From Streptomyces diastatochromogenes (GTDB lineage Bacteria > Actinomycetota > Actinomycetes > Streptomycetales > Streptomycetaceae), in NCBI GenBank assembly GCA_001418405.1, contig LIQL01000243.1, positions 1-35,813 of the forward strand: a stretch of 35,813 bases of DNA, read 5' to 3'. The notes under the pieces were generated by a model. That model saw only the letters and a list, made by a program, of their open reading frames with translations, did not search any database and was not told the DNA's origin. Positions within the stretch are counted from its first letter, which is position 1. Every line of letters begins with the position of its first letter. Of this stretch, positions 24,412 through 31,656 are shown piece by piece. The position numbers and the translations under genes were made by a program.

Positions 24412-24897
24412 TCACGGGCGACGCACGCACTTGCCCATCGCCGTGAGGATGAGCACTCCCTCGTGTGGAGCGAACTCCGCCCGGAGTTCGTCCGGGACGG
24501 GCCCCGGTACGAGGGCGGCGATCCAATCGCCCGACGTGAGTGAGACGGTCTCGGCCTTGTTCTTGTCCACCTTCCAACCGTTTCGTCGGAGCCGCTCGGC
24601 AGCCAGCCGCGCCTGCTCCATCGTGGGCACCTGGCGCGACAGACGCCACGAGCTCACCATGCAGGCACCCGGCGAATGGTGGGAGTTCATGTCCTTGTAG
24701 GTGCCCAGCCCGTCCCCGGCAGCGCGCAGGTCGGCGGTGACTTCCGCCCATGACTTGCCCGGGTGCGGAGAGGGGGACACTGCACCGGAACGTGCCGAGG
24801 GCTTGGCCCCCGGGACGGATGGGTCAGCCGCGGTGCAGCTCGCCACCGCCATCACCGTCACCGCGGAAACGACCGTCACCACTCCGAACCGTCTCAC
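24412..24897 (-). CDS. Predicted lipoprotein
   Basis: This 161-residue protein starts with MRRFGVVTVVSAVTVMAVASC: two Arg, a hydrophobic stretch and a lipobox AVASC with Cys21 as the predicted lipidated residue. A Pro/Ser-rich spacer follows (about 22-48), then a mixed alpha/beta domain with two further Cys residues. It should be exported and attached to the outer face of the membrane. The start is GTG 24897 with a GGGGGA stretch just upstream. It lies upstream of the BlaI gene on the same strand, across a 262-base gap with its own -10, so cotranscription is doubtful. No function is recognised; a co-regulated envelope role is possible. Confidence 0.75.
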   Translation of the reverse strand: MRRFGVVTVVSAVTVMAVASCTAADPSVPGAKPSARSGAVSPSPHPGKSWAEVTADLRAAGDGLGTYKDMNSHHSPGACMVSSWRLSRQVPTMEQARLAAERLRRNGWKVDKNKAETVSLTSGDWIAALVPGPVPDELRAEFAPHEGVLILTAMGKCVRRP

Positions 24898-24910
24898 TCA
24901 TCCCCCACCA

Positions 24911-24923
24911 GTGCATGGTGCAC
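24911..24923. promoter_or_regulatory. GTGCA-TGG-TGCAC dyad at the lipoprotein start region
   Basis: A 5-bp inverted repeat with a 3-base spacer lies 14-26 bases before the GTG start of the lipoprotein gene. It could be an operator or small hairpin next to the ribosome-binding site. The arms are short and chance is possible. Confidence 0.25.
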
Positions 24924-25025
24924 CTGCGGCACCGCAAATCCGACCGTGAGTGTGTCACGCTCCCCGCTGCCGCGAGTGCCCTTTTCGCATCCGGCCGCCC
25001 CGGGACCCGGGAGAAGAGGGTCGCC

Positions 25026-25460
25026 TCAAATCCTCCTTCCCCACGTCGTGCGCGGGAGCCGCTCTCCTGTCCCGTCACCCCAGACGCGAACCGTCAGTGG
25101 ACGCATGTCGTCAGCTTCGACCTCGGCTTGAAGTCCGGCCGAGACGAGAATTCCGATGATGGCATCGCGCATGTGCAGAGCAACGGTTCCGGAGTGCCGG
25201 ATCGCCGGCGCCTGCAATTGACCGTTCCGCACGCTCTCGCATGCGGCCTGAGAGAGGTCCGGGTGTGTTTCCCAATTCACGAAGACCCCTCCGGCCGCAT
25301 CATCGCCGAGGTCGACTTCAATATGCGCTCCTCCTCGGCCCTCGGGGCTTTCTCGTCGAAAGGCGGGGATTCCAGCCAGCATCAATTCTTGTCGGACCTT
25401 GTCCGCCAAATTGTGGCGATGCGCGCGGATCTCATCGGAAACGTTGGTGTAGTCATACAT
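25026..25460 (-). CDS. Hypothetical protein beside an IS relic
   Basis: This 144-residue protein of unknown function begins MYDYTNVSDEIRAHRHNLAD and has a mixed alpha/beta pattern with no signal peptide or membrane helix. A helical N-terminus (about 8-32) is followed by alternating strands (HIEVDL, GVFVNWE) and a C-terminal Trp/Gly segment. ATG 25460 has no clear SD. The presumed end of an IS5-family relic begins only 3 bases upstream at about 25463, so the original start, SD or promoter may have been displaced. It could thus be 5'-truncated or silent. Codon use is normal for the neighbourhood. Confidence 0.55.
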   Translation of the reverse strand: MYDYTNVSDEIRAHRHNLADKVRQELMLAGIPAFRRESPEGRGGAHIEVDLGDDAAGGVFVNWETHPDLSQAACESVRNGQLQAPAIRHSGTVALHMRDAIIGILVSAGLQAEVEADDMRPLTVRVWGDGTGERLPRTTWGRRI

Positions 25461-25462
25461 CT

Positions 25463-25870
25463 GAGGGCTGTCCCGTAACGACTGGTCTTGGTGTCATGGT
25501 CGTGCCGTGCCTGGTCTGATCGCGGCGTCGGAGTCATTCTTGACAGTCCCGTTCGCTGGGCTGAGCCCGTGGCAGTTCGGCAAGCTGGTCACTGTCATGC
25601 GGAGCAAAGGTACGGACGGGGTGCGCAAGGGGCGGCCATGGAGCCTGACTCAACCGCACCTGATCCTGCTGGTAACAGCTTACTGACGTACGAACTTGAC
25701 GCTGAGCCAACTCGTCCCGCTCTTCGGGGTGTCGAAGTCGGCCACAAGCCACGTCAGCAGGCACCTCGGACCGTCGCTGGGGCGAAGAGCGGGGGCAAGG
25801 GGGAGGTTCTGCCGGACGAACGAGCTGAAGGGCGCCGACGGCACGTCCGCCCTCGCGAGAAACCCCAATC
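25463..25870 (+). mobile_element. Decayed IS5-family element (left part)
   Basis: The segment starts with GAGGGCTGTCCCGTAA, which resembles the terminal sequence of IS5-group elements of Streptomyces. It continues into the first half of a transposase frame with a premature stop. The right half, including the DDE-rich C-terminus and the right inverted repeat, was not found, so the element is a one-ended remnant. Its right boundary is approximate. It lies against the start codon of the hypothetical gene at 25460. Confidence 0.6.
25507..25870 (+). pseudogene. IS5-family transposase remnant with in-frame stop
   Basis: From GTG 25507 the frame encodes FAGLSPWQFGKLVTVMRSKG, then RPWSLTQPHLILLVTAY. 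It meets TGA at 25684-25686, and continues in the same frame as RTNLTLSQLVPLFGVSKSA and HLGPSLG. This is the N-terminal helix-turn-helix region of an IS5-family (ISL2-like) transposase common in Streptomyces. Similarity fades near 25870, around the position of the first catalytic Asp (a weak GADGTSALAR match). The rest of the enzyme is absent. The stop codon and truncation make it inactive. Confidence 0.7.
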
Positions 25871-26063
25871 GGCCCGTTCCGACGGGGGTTTCGCGCGAGG
25901 CGTCGGGGTCCACCGCGGGGCGGTTGAGGCGGGGCCGCCGGGCAACAGTCGGCGGTTGTAGCGAACTTGATACGTCGGAGCAGGGTCCTCGCGGCGTCAG
26001 GAGGGGAAGAAACCCTCGTGGCAGTCAACGAGTTGCGCAATTGAGAAAGTCGGGGGTGAGCAG

Positions 26064-26297
26064 ATGGCTGACAGGGTCAGCGGCGTCGTCCGGTGGTACA
26101 ACCAGGCACGAGGGATGGGGTACATCGACGGGGACGACGGCCGCGAGCTCCGGGTGGACGGTCGCGCCATCGAGGACGGAACCTTCGTCGTCGAGGGGCT
26201 GCGCGTGACCTACGTTCCGGTGGAAGACGAGAACGGCTGGCACGCGGAACACCTGAACATCGTCCGCCACCCTCCGGGAGCCGCCGAGCGCGAGTGA
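26064..26297 (+). CDS. Cold-shock-domain-like small protein
   Basis: This 77-residue protein resembles the cold-shock/OB fold. GVVRWYNQARGMGYIDGDDG aligns with the first strands and RNP1 (KWFNxxKGFGFI). The RNP2 position reads RELRVDGRAI instead of VFVHxSAI. LRVTYVPVEDENGWHAEHLNIV follows the pattern of the last strands (quoted by landmarks VTYVP and AEHLNIV). Several RNA-contacting aromatic residues are replaced, so it is a divergent member that may bind RNA weakly or differently. ATG 26064 is preceded by GGGG about 8 bases upstream. A very strong terminator follows, so it is a monocistronic gene. Confidence 0.75.
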   Translation: MADRVSGVVRWYNQARGMGYIDGDDGRELRVDGRAIEDGTFVVEGLRVTYVPVEDENGWHAEHLNIVRHPPGAAERE

Positions 26298-26306
26298 CCG
26301 GGACAA

Positions 26307-26356
26307 GTCGCCGCCTCGGGGTGCGCGGGGGAGTCCGTCGACCCCGAGGCGGCGAC
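26307..26356 (+). terminator. 16-bp perfect hairpin terminator after the cold-shock-like gene
   Basis: A 16-bp perfect stem (26307-26322 against 26341-26356; the left arm starts GTCGCCGCC) encloses an 18-base loop. It lies 10 bases after the stop at 26297. This is the longest perfect stem seen in the window and a clear terminator. Confidence 0.85.
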
Positions 26357-26827
26357 GGGCCGGCCCGAGTCCGCGTCGGGGGCCCGGCCGCTTCGCGCGC
26401 GTTGGTCTTCGGGTCGGGTCGGGCCGGGCAGGATGCACGAGCTCGCGGGCACCATGCCGCCCGGAGGTCGGTCATCGCCTCTCGCGGGCGAGAGGGGGCG
26501 CCGAGTCCCCGGCGATCGCGTTGGGTACGGTGCACCCCTGTGTACCCCCGTGCGCCGCGGGGCCGCCCGTCGCGCCAAGCCGAGGTTCGGTGAGGTGCCC
26601 CAGGCTGCGAACAGGGCTCTCGGCGGCCTTCCCGGGTCGTGGTCGTCGAGTCTGCGGTGCTGGTGGCGGTATCGCGACGGGTGGGCGGGTGCGGTCGGTT
26701 CCCTCCTGTGGGAATCCTCACAAACGCTTGCTCAATTGCGCGATCATGCAACTATTGCGTGATTCAGCGCGTCCCATCCGTCAACGACACATCACTTCCG
26801 GATGAACCGACCAGACGGACTGGGCAC
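26357..26827. other. Intergenic region upstream of the lytic transglycosylase
   Basis: This 471-base stretch has no supported gene. Positions 26700-26800 are markedly AT-richer than the rest and hold a repeated ATTGCG(C/T)GAT element (separate entry). I looked for the c-di-AMP (ydaO) riboswitch known upstream of some actinobacterial cell-wall hydrolases and did not recognise its conserved segments. Confidence 0.4.
26735..26763. repeat. Direct repeat ATTGCG(C/T)GAT in the transglycosylase promoter region
   Basis: ATTGCGCGAT (26735-26744) and ATTGCGTGAT (26754-26763) are repeated with a 19-base period, close to two turns of the helix. The first also forms a TTGC/GCAA dyad with 26747-26750. They lie 65-93 bases before the start of the transglycosylase gene, so they are good candidates for regulator sites. 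Confidence 0.45.
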
Positions 26828-27538
26828 ATGCAAGAACAGCAAGCCGGAGCGACGGACCGCGGCCGGGTATGGCGGCAGGATCAGCAGCCCGCGTACCCCT
26901 CGTGGGACGCGTCGTCGCCCGCCACGGTGTACGGCGCCTCACCGGCGAGGAGGAGGGGCAGGCGCTCCGGCCGCCGAAGGGGTCGGGCGGCGCTGGCCTT
27001 CGGGGTCGTACTCCTCCTCGCCGCCGTCGGGGTCGTCTGGTGGCTGACCCGGCCGCCGACGCTTCCCACCATTCCCGCTCAGTACCTGGCCACCGTCCAG
27101 TCCGCCGCGAAGACCTGCCCGGAGTTGAGCGTTCCGATGCTCGCCGCGCAACTCGACGCGGAGAGCCACTGGGACCCGCGGGCGGATTCCGGCCAGGCCC
27201 AGGGCATCGCGCAGTTCCATCCGTCGACCTGGGCGGAGTGGGGCAAGGACTTCACCGGCGACGGCAAGGCCGACGTGTGGAACCCGGCCGACGCCATCCC
27301 GGCCCAGGGCGCCTACATGTGCCACCTGTTCAAGCAGGTCAAGAACGTCCCCGGTGACCCCACCCAGCTCGCCCTCGCCGCGTACAACGCGGGCCCGGGC
27401 GCGGTGCTCAAGGCCCGGGGCATCCCGGAGATCCCCGAGACGCAGAACTACGTCAACCGGATCGAGGCGCTGATCCCCAAGTACACCCAGACCTACACCA
27501 AGCAGATCAGCGCCTCGCCCAGTCCTCCGGGAAACTGA
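26828..27538 (+). CDS. Membrane-anchored lytic transglycosylase (SLT domain)
   Basis: This 236-residue protein has a cytoplasmic Arg-rich segment (about 1-55) and one membrane helix (about 58-77, LAFGVVLLLAAVGVVWWL). An extracytoplasmic SLT domain follows (about 90-225). The catalytic Glu is in AAQLDAESHW; other family signatures are DSGQAQGIAQFHPSTW, DVWNPADAI and LALAAYNAGPGAV. It cleaves peptidoglycan glycan strands to 1,6-anhydro-MurNAc products and may act in growth or sporulation. ATG 26828 lacks a strong SD (GGAC only), so initiation may be weak or the start different; the frame is open upstream. It is followed by a hairpin terminator. Confidence 0.88.
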   Translation: MQEQQAGATDRGRVWRQDQQPAYPSWDASSPATVYGASPARRRGRRSGRRRGRAALAFGVVLLLAAVGVVWWLTRPPTLPTIPAQYLATVQSAAKTCPELSVPMLAAQLDAESHWDPRADSGQAQGIAQFHPSTWAEWGKDFTGDGKADVWNPADAIPAQGAYMCHLFKQVKNVPGDPTQLALAAYNAGPGAVLKARGIPEIPETQNYVNRIEALIPKYTQTYTKQISASPSPPGN

Positions 27539-27557
27539 CGACCGCATGGTGCCGGGG

Positions 27558-27581
27558 GCCTCCCGGTTCACTCCGGGAGGC
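27558..27581. terminator. Bidirectional terminator between transglycosylase and GH5 genes
   Basis: GCCTCCCGG (27558-27566) and CCGGGAGGC (27573-27581) make a perfect 9-bp stem with loop TTCACT. It is 20 bases after the transglycosylase stop and 57 bases beyond the convergent GH5 stop. Confidence 0.75.
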
Positions 27582-27637
27582 GACCTCGTCGAGTCACAGC
27601 ATGCAGGGGCGATCCCGGCCAGTCGGTGCGGGGTGGA

Positions 27638-29614
27638 TCAGGTGAGGGGGCGGCAGAGCAGGGCGTCGGGTCGGCCGAGTTGGAGCGACTTCCAGGTCAT
27701 GGCCACTCCGGCGACGTACTCGTTGTCGGCGCACTGGCCCTTGTAGTCTTTCTCGGCCCAGTCACTGCCGTGGGCGCCGCCGGTGGCGGGACGGTTGTCG
27801 CCCTGGTCGAACCACACGCTGTGGCCCGTGGTGGGCAGCGTGGCGGCGGAGGGTGCGCAGAGCAGGGAGGCCATGGCGGGGCCCTTCATGCCGTAGCCGA
27901 CTGCGAAGCTGTTGACCGGGCACTGGAGCTTGTCGTAGCCGTTGGCCCAGTCACCCTGCTTGACGTAGCGCTCGTCGTTGACCGTCTCCCACGCGCCCGC
28001 TGCCTTGGGCGGCTCGGCCACGTCGGTGCACAGGCCGCGGCCATGGCTGCGGCTGAGTCCGATCAGCCGCTCGGTGTCGGGGCAGTTGCCCTTGGAGTTG
28101 CCCGGGCTCCAGTCGGCCTTGGCGAGCATGGTGCGGGAGAGGTTCCAGTCTCCGTGATCGATGTCGACGATGTTCCAGTGGTTCGCCGGGGCGATGCGGC
28201 CGGTCTTGGCGGGGGCGTTGACGAGCTTGTTCCAGTCGGTGGCCCGCCAGTCGCCGTCGTCCTCGACGCCGAGCTTCTTCCCGGACGCGTCGTAGGAGAG
28301 CAAAGCCCAGTTGTCGTTCGGCGTGCCCTTGTCGTCGCTCCAGCCCACCAGCGGCCACTGGGCGAAGTCGGTGTCGTTCTTCACCAGGATGTCGGTGAAG
28401 TTCTTGAACCAGGACTTTTCCTTGGCGTCGGTGGAGCCGCGGCCGGCGGCGCCGAACTCGCTGACCCACACCGGTGCGGTGAAGTGCTTCCCCTCCTCGG
28501 TGACGAACAGCCCCTCGTCGTTCACGACCTGGGCGAGTTGGTCGGGGGTGAAGTCCTCGTAGCGCGGATCGCCGGTCGCTCCCGGACCACTGCCGGCGCC
28601 GGTGTTGGCCGGACCGGTGTAGCCGTAGAAGTGCACCGCGTAGACCAGCTTGTTCGAGTCGATCAGGGTGTGGGAGAGGGTGCGGACCGGCTTGAGGTCC
28701 GGACGTTGGTGGGGGAAGGGGGCGGCGGGGATGCCCTGCCAGTTGATGCCCTCCATGATGACCAGCAGGTCGGGGTCGGCCTGGAGGATCTCGTTACCGG
28801 CCTGCTCGAAGGCGGTGTACTCGTCGTGCTCGTCGCCCCAGCCCCAGTTGGCGTCGTTCCAGGTGTCGCGGCGGACCTCGTTGCGCAGGTCGGCTCCAAC
28901 CACGCGCTTGTTGCCCTGGTAGCGCTTGGCCATGAACACCCAGTCGTCGATCCACTGTCGGGTCGACTGGCCGCTGTTCCAGCGCTCGTTGCCGTCCAGG
29001 CCGCAGCAGAAGCGGTAGCTGGTGGTGTGGTTGTTGAGGATCACCGCGAAGCCGTCGGTGGTCAGCGTCGCGATGACGGCGTCGAACACCTCCAGCGGCG
29101 TCTTCCCCTTGAGCTGCGGGTTGGCGGCGACCGCGCTGTCCGGGACCACGGACTTGTCGTGCACCAGTGCGTTGGCGAACGGCAGCCGGATGCTGTTGAT
29201 GCCGAGGCGGTGGAAGTCGGCCATGATCCGGCCGATCGGGGTGCGGTCCAGGCCGAGGGGGACGTTGTTCGACTTCTGGTGCGCCTGGTGGTTCGCGACG
29301 TCGTCGGCGTCGCCGCTTCCCACGTAAGTCCCCTGCGCACCGGCCCAGTTGCCGGACTTGAGTTTGAAGCGGTCGCCGTCGGCATCGACGATGTACCGAC
29401 CCCGCGTGCTGAGCGGGCCGGTCCACGAGGCCGCGAGCTCGTCGCCGGTCAACGCGGCGGGAGCCGAGGCGGGAACGGTGCCTGGAGCGGCCACGGTCTC
29501 CGGAGCCGCCGAGGCCCCGGGGACGGCCACAGCCAGTAGCGCGGTGGCGGTGAGCAGCGCGGGTATGGCACGCCTGACGGATCTGACGGATCTGACGGAT
29601 CTGACGGTTCTCAT
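27638..29614 (-). CDS. Secreted GH5-family glycosidase with a triple-repeat C-terminal module
   Basis: This 658-residue secreted enzyme has a signal peptide with a repeated RSV n-region (about 1-36, cleavage near GASA-AP). A GH5 (beta/alpha)8 domain follows (about 65-480): HRLGINSIRLPF, acid/base Glu246 in LRNEVRR, HFYGYTGP, and nucleophile Glu386 in WVSEFG. It should hydrolyse beta-1,4-linked polysaccharide such as cellulose or mannan. The last ~165 residues are a separate module with three similar units, each DW-x(6-9)-C-x(6-12)-G-x(n)-LC (Cys pairs 511/529, 565/586, 628/654). I do not recognise this as a named family; carbohydrate binding is inferred. ATG 29614 has GGAGGG 4 bases upstream. 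Confidence 0.88.
   Translation of the reverse strand: MRTVRSVRSVRSVRRAIPALLTATALLAVAVPGASAAPETVAAPGTVPASAPAALTGDELAASWTGPLSTRGRYIVDADGDRFKLKSGNWAGAQGTYVGSGDADDVANHQAHQKSNNVPLGLDRTPIGRIMADFHRLGINSIRLPFANALVHDKSVVPDSAVAANPQLKGKTPLEVFDAVIATLTTDGFAVILNNHTTSYRFCCGLDGNERWNSGQSTRQWIDDWVFMAKRYQGNKRVVGADLRNEVRRDTWNDANWGWGDEHDEYTAFEQAGNEILQADPDLLVIMEGINWQGIPAAPFPHQRPDLKPVRTLSHTLIDSNKLVYAVHFYGYTGPANTGAGSGPGATGDPRYEDFTPDQLAQVVNDEGLFVTEEGKHFTAPVWVSEFGAAGRGSTDAKEKSWFKNFTDILVKNDTDFAQWPLVGWSDDKGTPNDNWALLSYDASGKKLGVEDDGDWRATDWNKLVNAPAKTGRIAPANHWNIVDIDHGDWNLSRTMLAKADWSPGNSKGNCPDTERLIGLSRSHGRGLCTDVAEPPKAAGAWETVNDERYVKQGDWANGYDKLQCPVNSFAVGYGMKGPAMASLLCAPSAATLPTTGHSVWFDQGDNRPATGGAHGSDWAEKDYKGQCADNEYVAGVAMTWKSLQLGRPDALLCRPLT
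29574..29609. repeat. 9-bp microsatellite inside the GH5 signal-peptide codons
   Basis: CTGACGGAT is repeated three times exactly (29574-29600) plus an imperfect fourth unit. On the coding strand it encodes RSV repeats within residues 2-14 and builds the Arg-rich n-region of the signal peptide. Being a multiple of three, unit gain or loss would change the positive charge without a frameshift. Confidence 0.85.
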
Positions 29615-30052
29615 GCAGCCCTCCGGGTGTGGTGGGGGGAAGGGAAGGGGGCGGTGCGGGCCCTGGTCGTCGGCCCGGGGCCGTGGCCTCCACCAGCCGC
29701 GACGTGTGCCCACGGCTGGCCGTGGACGATGGCACGGCCGTCGACGGTCACGGCCTGGCGTGGTCCACCACCCGCTCCTGGAGCCACAGTTGGCGGATCA
29801 CCGTACACCGCGGAACGGTCGGCCACACTACCCGAGACCAGGGTGGCCCCAACCGGAATGCGCCGCCGCCAAGCTCCGGGTCTCTCCTCCGACCTCCAGG
29901 TCAAGTCCCATCCCGCAGGCCCTCGTTATGGGGGCTTCGGTCAGGGTGCGCGAGACGACAAGCCTGGCGGCCCGCGATCGCAGGAAGCGGGCCGTGTCGG
30001 CGCTGTACGTTCGACCAGTACACCCGCAGCCGCTGCCGAAGGACACGCCATC
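29615..30052. other. Divergent intergenic region, GH5 / DUF6461-like gene
   Basis: This 438-base gap must contain promoters in both directions. A GCTCC-T-GGAGC dyad lies at 29774-29784. A TACGTT -10-like hexamer lies near 30006, about 42 bases before GTG 30053. No CebR box (TGGGAGCGCTCCCA), the usual cellulase operator, was found. No small gene is supported. Confidence 0.4.
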
Positions 30053-30706
30053 GTGAGTGATCAGATCGGGATTGCCTGGATAGGCGCACACAGCACCACG
30101 GACACTGACGGCGGTGTGCCGGGAATGCTCGGCGGGATCTCGCTGACCTGTGCCCGTGGCATCGAGCAGGACGAATTCCTGATCAACCTGGGCGCCGACC
30201 TGGACGAGCTTGCCGAACGGACCCCGTACCGGGAGCTCGTCGCGTCGGGGGGCGGACGACCGGACCGCACGAACTATGCGATGTACGGGACGTGTGGGGA
30301 GTGGGTGTACGTGCTGGAGGACTGGGGGATGTCGACGTGGTCGACCGGCTTCCACAAGGTCAAGTCGATGTGGCCGGCGCCGGGCGAGGAATTCGTCTGC
30401 GTGACGATGAACTGGTGGAGCCCGCCGCGCATGACCCTTCACGTGCCGGGCGACGAACGCGTCCTGCGTGCCGAGTTCGGGGAGGACACCGGCGAGGGGT
30501 CCGCCCTGGATGCGGCGCTGCGTGAAGCGGGTGCGTTGATCGGGCCGAGGCCGCAGGGCGACGCGGCGGAGGCGGAGTACGAGGCGCGCAGGGAGCTGCT
30601 GCCTGCGGCGGTGTTCACCGCGGTCGGCGCCTATTGCGGGTTGTCGATCGACCGGGCGGCCGTGGAGGCCGGCGACCTCCCGGCGGTTCTGATCCCCATG
30701 GTCTGA
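30053..30706 (+). CDS. DUF6461-like protein of unknown function
   Basis: This 217-residue soluble protein resembles DUF6461 proteins of Streptomyces. It has an N-terminal segment IAWIGAHS, then SLTCARGIEQDEFLINLGAD, a Trp-rich centre (CGEWVYVLEDWGMSTW, MNWWSPPRM), and a C-terminal helical part with FTAVGAYCGLSIDR. No enzyme motif, signal peptide or membrane segment is seen. Such proteins are often linked to contact-dependent or phage-defence-like loci, but nothing here supports that. GTG 30053 has AAGGA 9 bases upstream; the frame is open further upstream without similarity. It is divergent from the GH5 gene. Confidence 0.6.
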   Translation: MSDQIGIAWIGAHSTTDTDGGVPGMLGGISLTCARGIEQDEFLINLGADLDELAERTPYRELVASGGGRPDRTNYAMYGTCGEWVYVLEDWGMSTWSTGFHKVKSMWPAPGEEFVCVTMNWWSPPRMTLHVPGDERVLRAEFGEDTGEGSALDAALREAGALIGPRPQGDAAEAEYEARRELLPAAVFTAVGAYCGLSIDRAAVEAGDLPAVLIPMV

Positions 30707-30770
30707 GACACCGGCCCGGGACGAGGCCGGCCCTCAAGCCCCCCCGCACCGCCCCCGTTACGACGCCCAC

Positions 30771-30825
30771 GCTGTGTGCGAGGACGCCGTGTGCGAGGAC
30801 GCGGTGGGGGAGGACGCCGTGGGCG
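30771..30825. repeat. Degenerate 15-bp tandem repeat between convergent genes
   Basis: Three 15-base units beginning AGGACGC (30781, 30796, 30811), preceded by a partial unit, differ at a few positions. The repeat lies in the 145-base gap between the DUF6461-like stop and the TetR stop. It may be a minisatellite or the remnant of a low-complexity coding tail. Confidence 0.75.
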
Positions 30826-30851
30826 AATGCCGGTGCAGCAGCGGCCTTGCG

Positions 30852-31532
30852 TCAGCCTTCAGAGCGCCGCTGTGCCTGGGAGCCGTCGGCCGCGAGTGGA
30901 AGGTTCCGCAGCGAGAGTGCGCTCGGCGGAGGCAACGGTTCGCGGGCCGCCTCGGCGCGGAACGACTGGAGCAGGTACGCCACCAGACGCCGGGACGCGG
31001 CACGGTCATCCGGCAGTGCGGTGACCAGACCGCAGTGGGACAACAGGGCCACGGCGAGGTCGGAGGGGTGGAAGTCGGGTCGCAGTGCACCCGCCGCTTG
31101 GGCCTTGCGGACGAGGGTGGTGAAGTCCTGCTCGACCCGTTCCCGTACCCGTGCGTGTTCTCGTTTGCTGTGGGGGAAGGCCGCGACGAACGCGGCCGGG
31201 AAGCCCCGTTCCTCCCGTTGCAGTGCGCAGACCGTCTCGACGAGGTGTTGGAAGCCCCGCCACGGATCGGGATCTGCGAGTGCCTCGGTCAGTGCCTGGG
31301 CGCAGGTGTCCATTTGTTGGGCGAACGCGGCCCGCACCAGGGCGTCCCGGGTGGGGAAACGTCGGTACAGCGTCGCCACGCCGACTCCCGCCCGTCGGGC
31401 CACGGTTGCCATGGGCGCGTCGATGCCGTGGTCGGCGAAGACCGCGCGGGCCGCCGAGAGGATGCGCTGCCGGTTGCGCCGGGCATCGGCCCGCAGCCCG
31501 TGGTCATCCGCGATCCGAGAGTATTCCCTCAC
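30852..31532 (-). CDS. TetR-family regulator divergent from the oxidoreductase remnant
   Basis: This 226-residue regulator has a TetR DNA-binding domain at about 18-65: RILSAARAVFADHGIDAPM, then VARRAGVGVATLYRRFPTRDALV with the helix-turn-helix. The helical C-terminal part (about 80-200) is the ligand domain. GTG 31532 is preceded by GGAGG about 12 bases upstream. It is divergent from the truncated quinone oxidoreductase gene across a 94-base gap that contains a dyad (31559-31572), probably the shared operator. The original arrangement is that of a repressor controlling an adjacent redox enzyme; with the enzyme broken, the regulator may be an orphan. Confidence 0.88.
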   Translation of the reverse strand: MREYSRIADDHGLRADARRNRQRILSAARAVFADHGIDAPMATVARRAGVGVATLYRRFPTRDALVRAAFAQQMDTCAQALTEALADPDPWRGFQHLVETVCALQREERGFPAAFVAAFPHSKREHARVRERVEQDFTTLVRKAQAAGALRPDFHPSDLAVALLSHCGLVTALPDDRAASRRLVAYLLQSFRAEAAREPLPPPSALSLRNLPLAADGSQAQRRSEG

Positions 31533-31558
31533 CGCTTTCTCTCACCTCCGACTCAAGT

Positions 31559-31572
31559 GGACGATCTCGTCC
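31559..31572. promoter_or_regulatory. Probable TetR operator in the divergent promoter
   Basis: GGACGA (31559-31564) and TCGTCC (31567-31572) form a perfect 6-bp inverted repeat with 2 central bases; weaker symmetry continues outward (AAGT versus GTTT). It is midway between the TetR start (31532) and the oxidoreductase start (31627). GGACG/CGTCC dyads are common for TetR repressors of such gene pairs. Confidence 0.6.
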
Positions 31573-31626
31573 GTTTGGCAGCCTTCGCTCGGCGCCCAGG
31601 ATCAGGCCGCTGCGAAGGTGGGAACG

Positions 31627-31656
31627 ATGAACGACCGCACGATGAACGACCGCACG
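31627..31656 (+). repeat. 15-bp tandem duplication at a start codon
   Basis: ATGAACGACCGCACG is present twice in tandem (31627, 31642), followed by ATGAAAGCC at 31657. The protein would begin MNDRTMNDRTMKAV. The copy nearest the AAGGTGGG ribosome-binding site offers the first ATG; three in-frame ATG codons now lie in a row. Confidence 0.85.

Noticed and set aside
25440..26063. A complete insertion sequence
   Set aside because: Only the left part of an IS5-family element is present; no right inverted repeat or C-terminal transposase region was found.
26357..26827. Possible c-di-AMP (ydaO/yuaA) riboswitch upstream of the lytic transglycosylase
   Set aside because: Such riboswitches are known before actinobacterial cell-wall hydrolases, but the conserved segments could not be recognised in this gap.
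29615..30052. CebR-type operator before the GH5 gene
   Set aside because: The consensus TGGGAGCGCTCCCA is absent; only a GCTCC-T-GGAGC dyad with a different centre is present.
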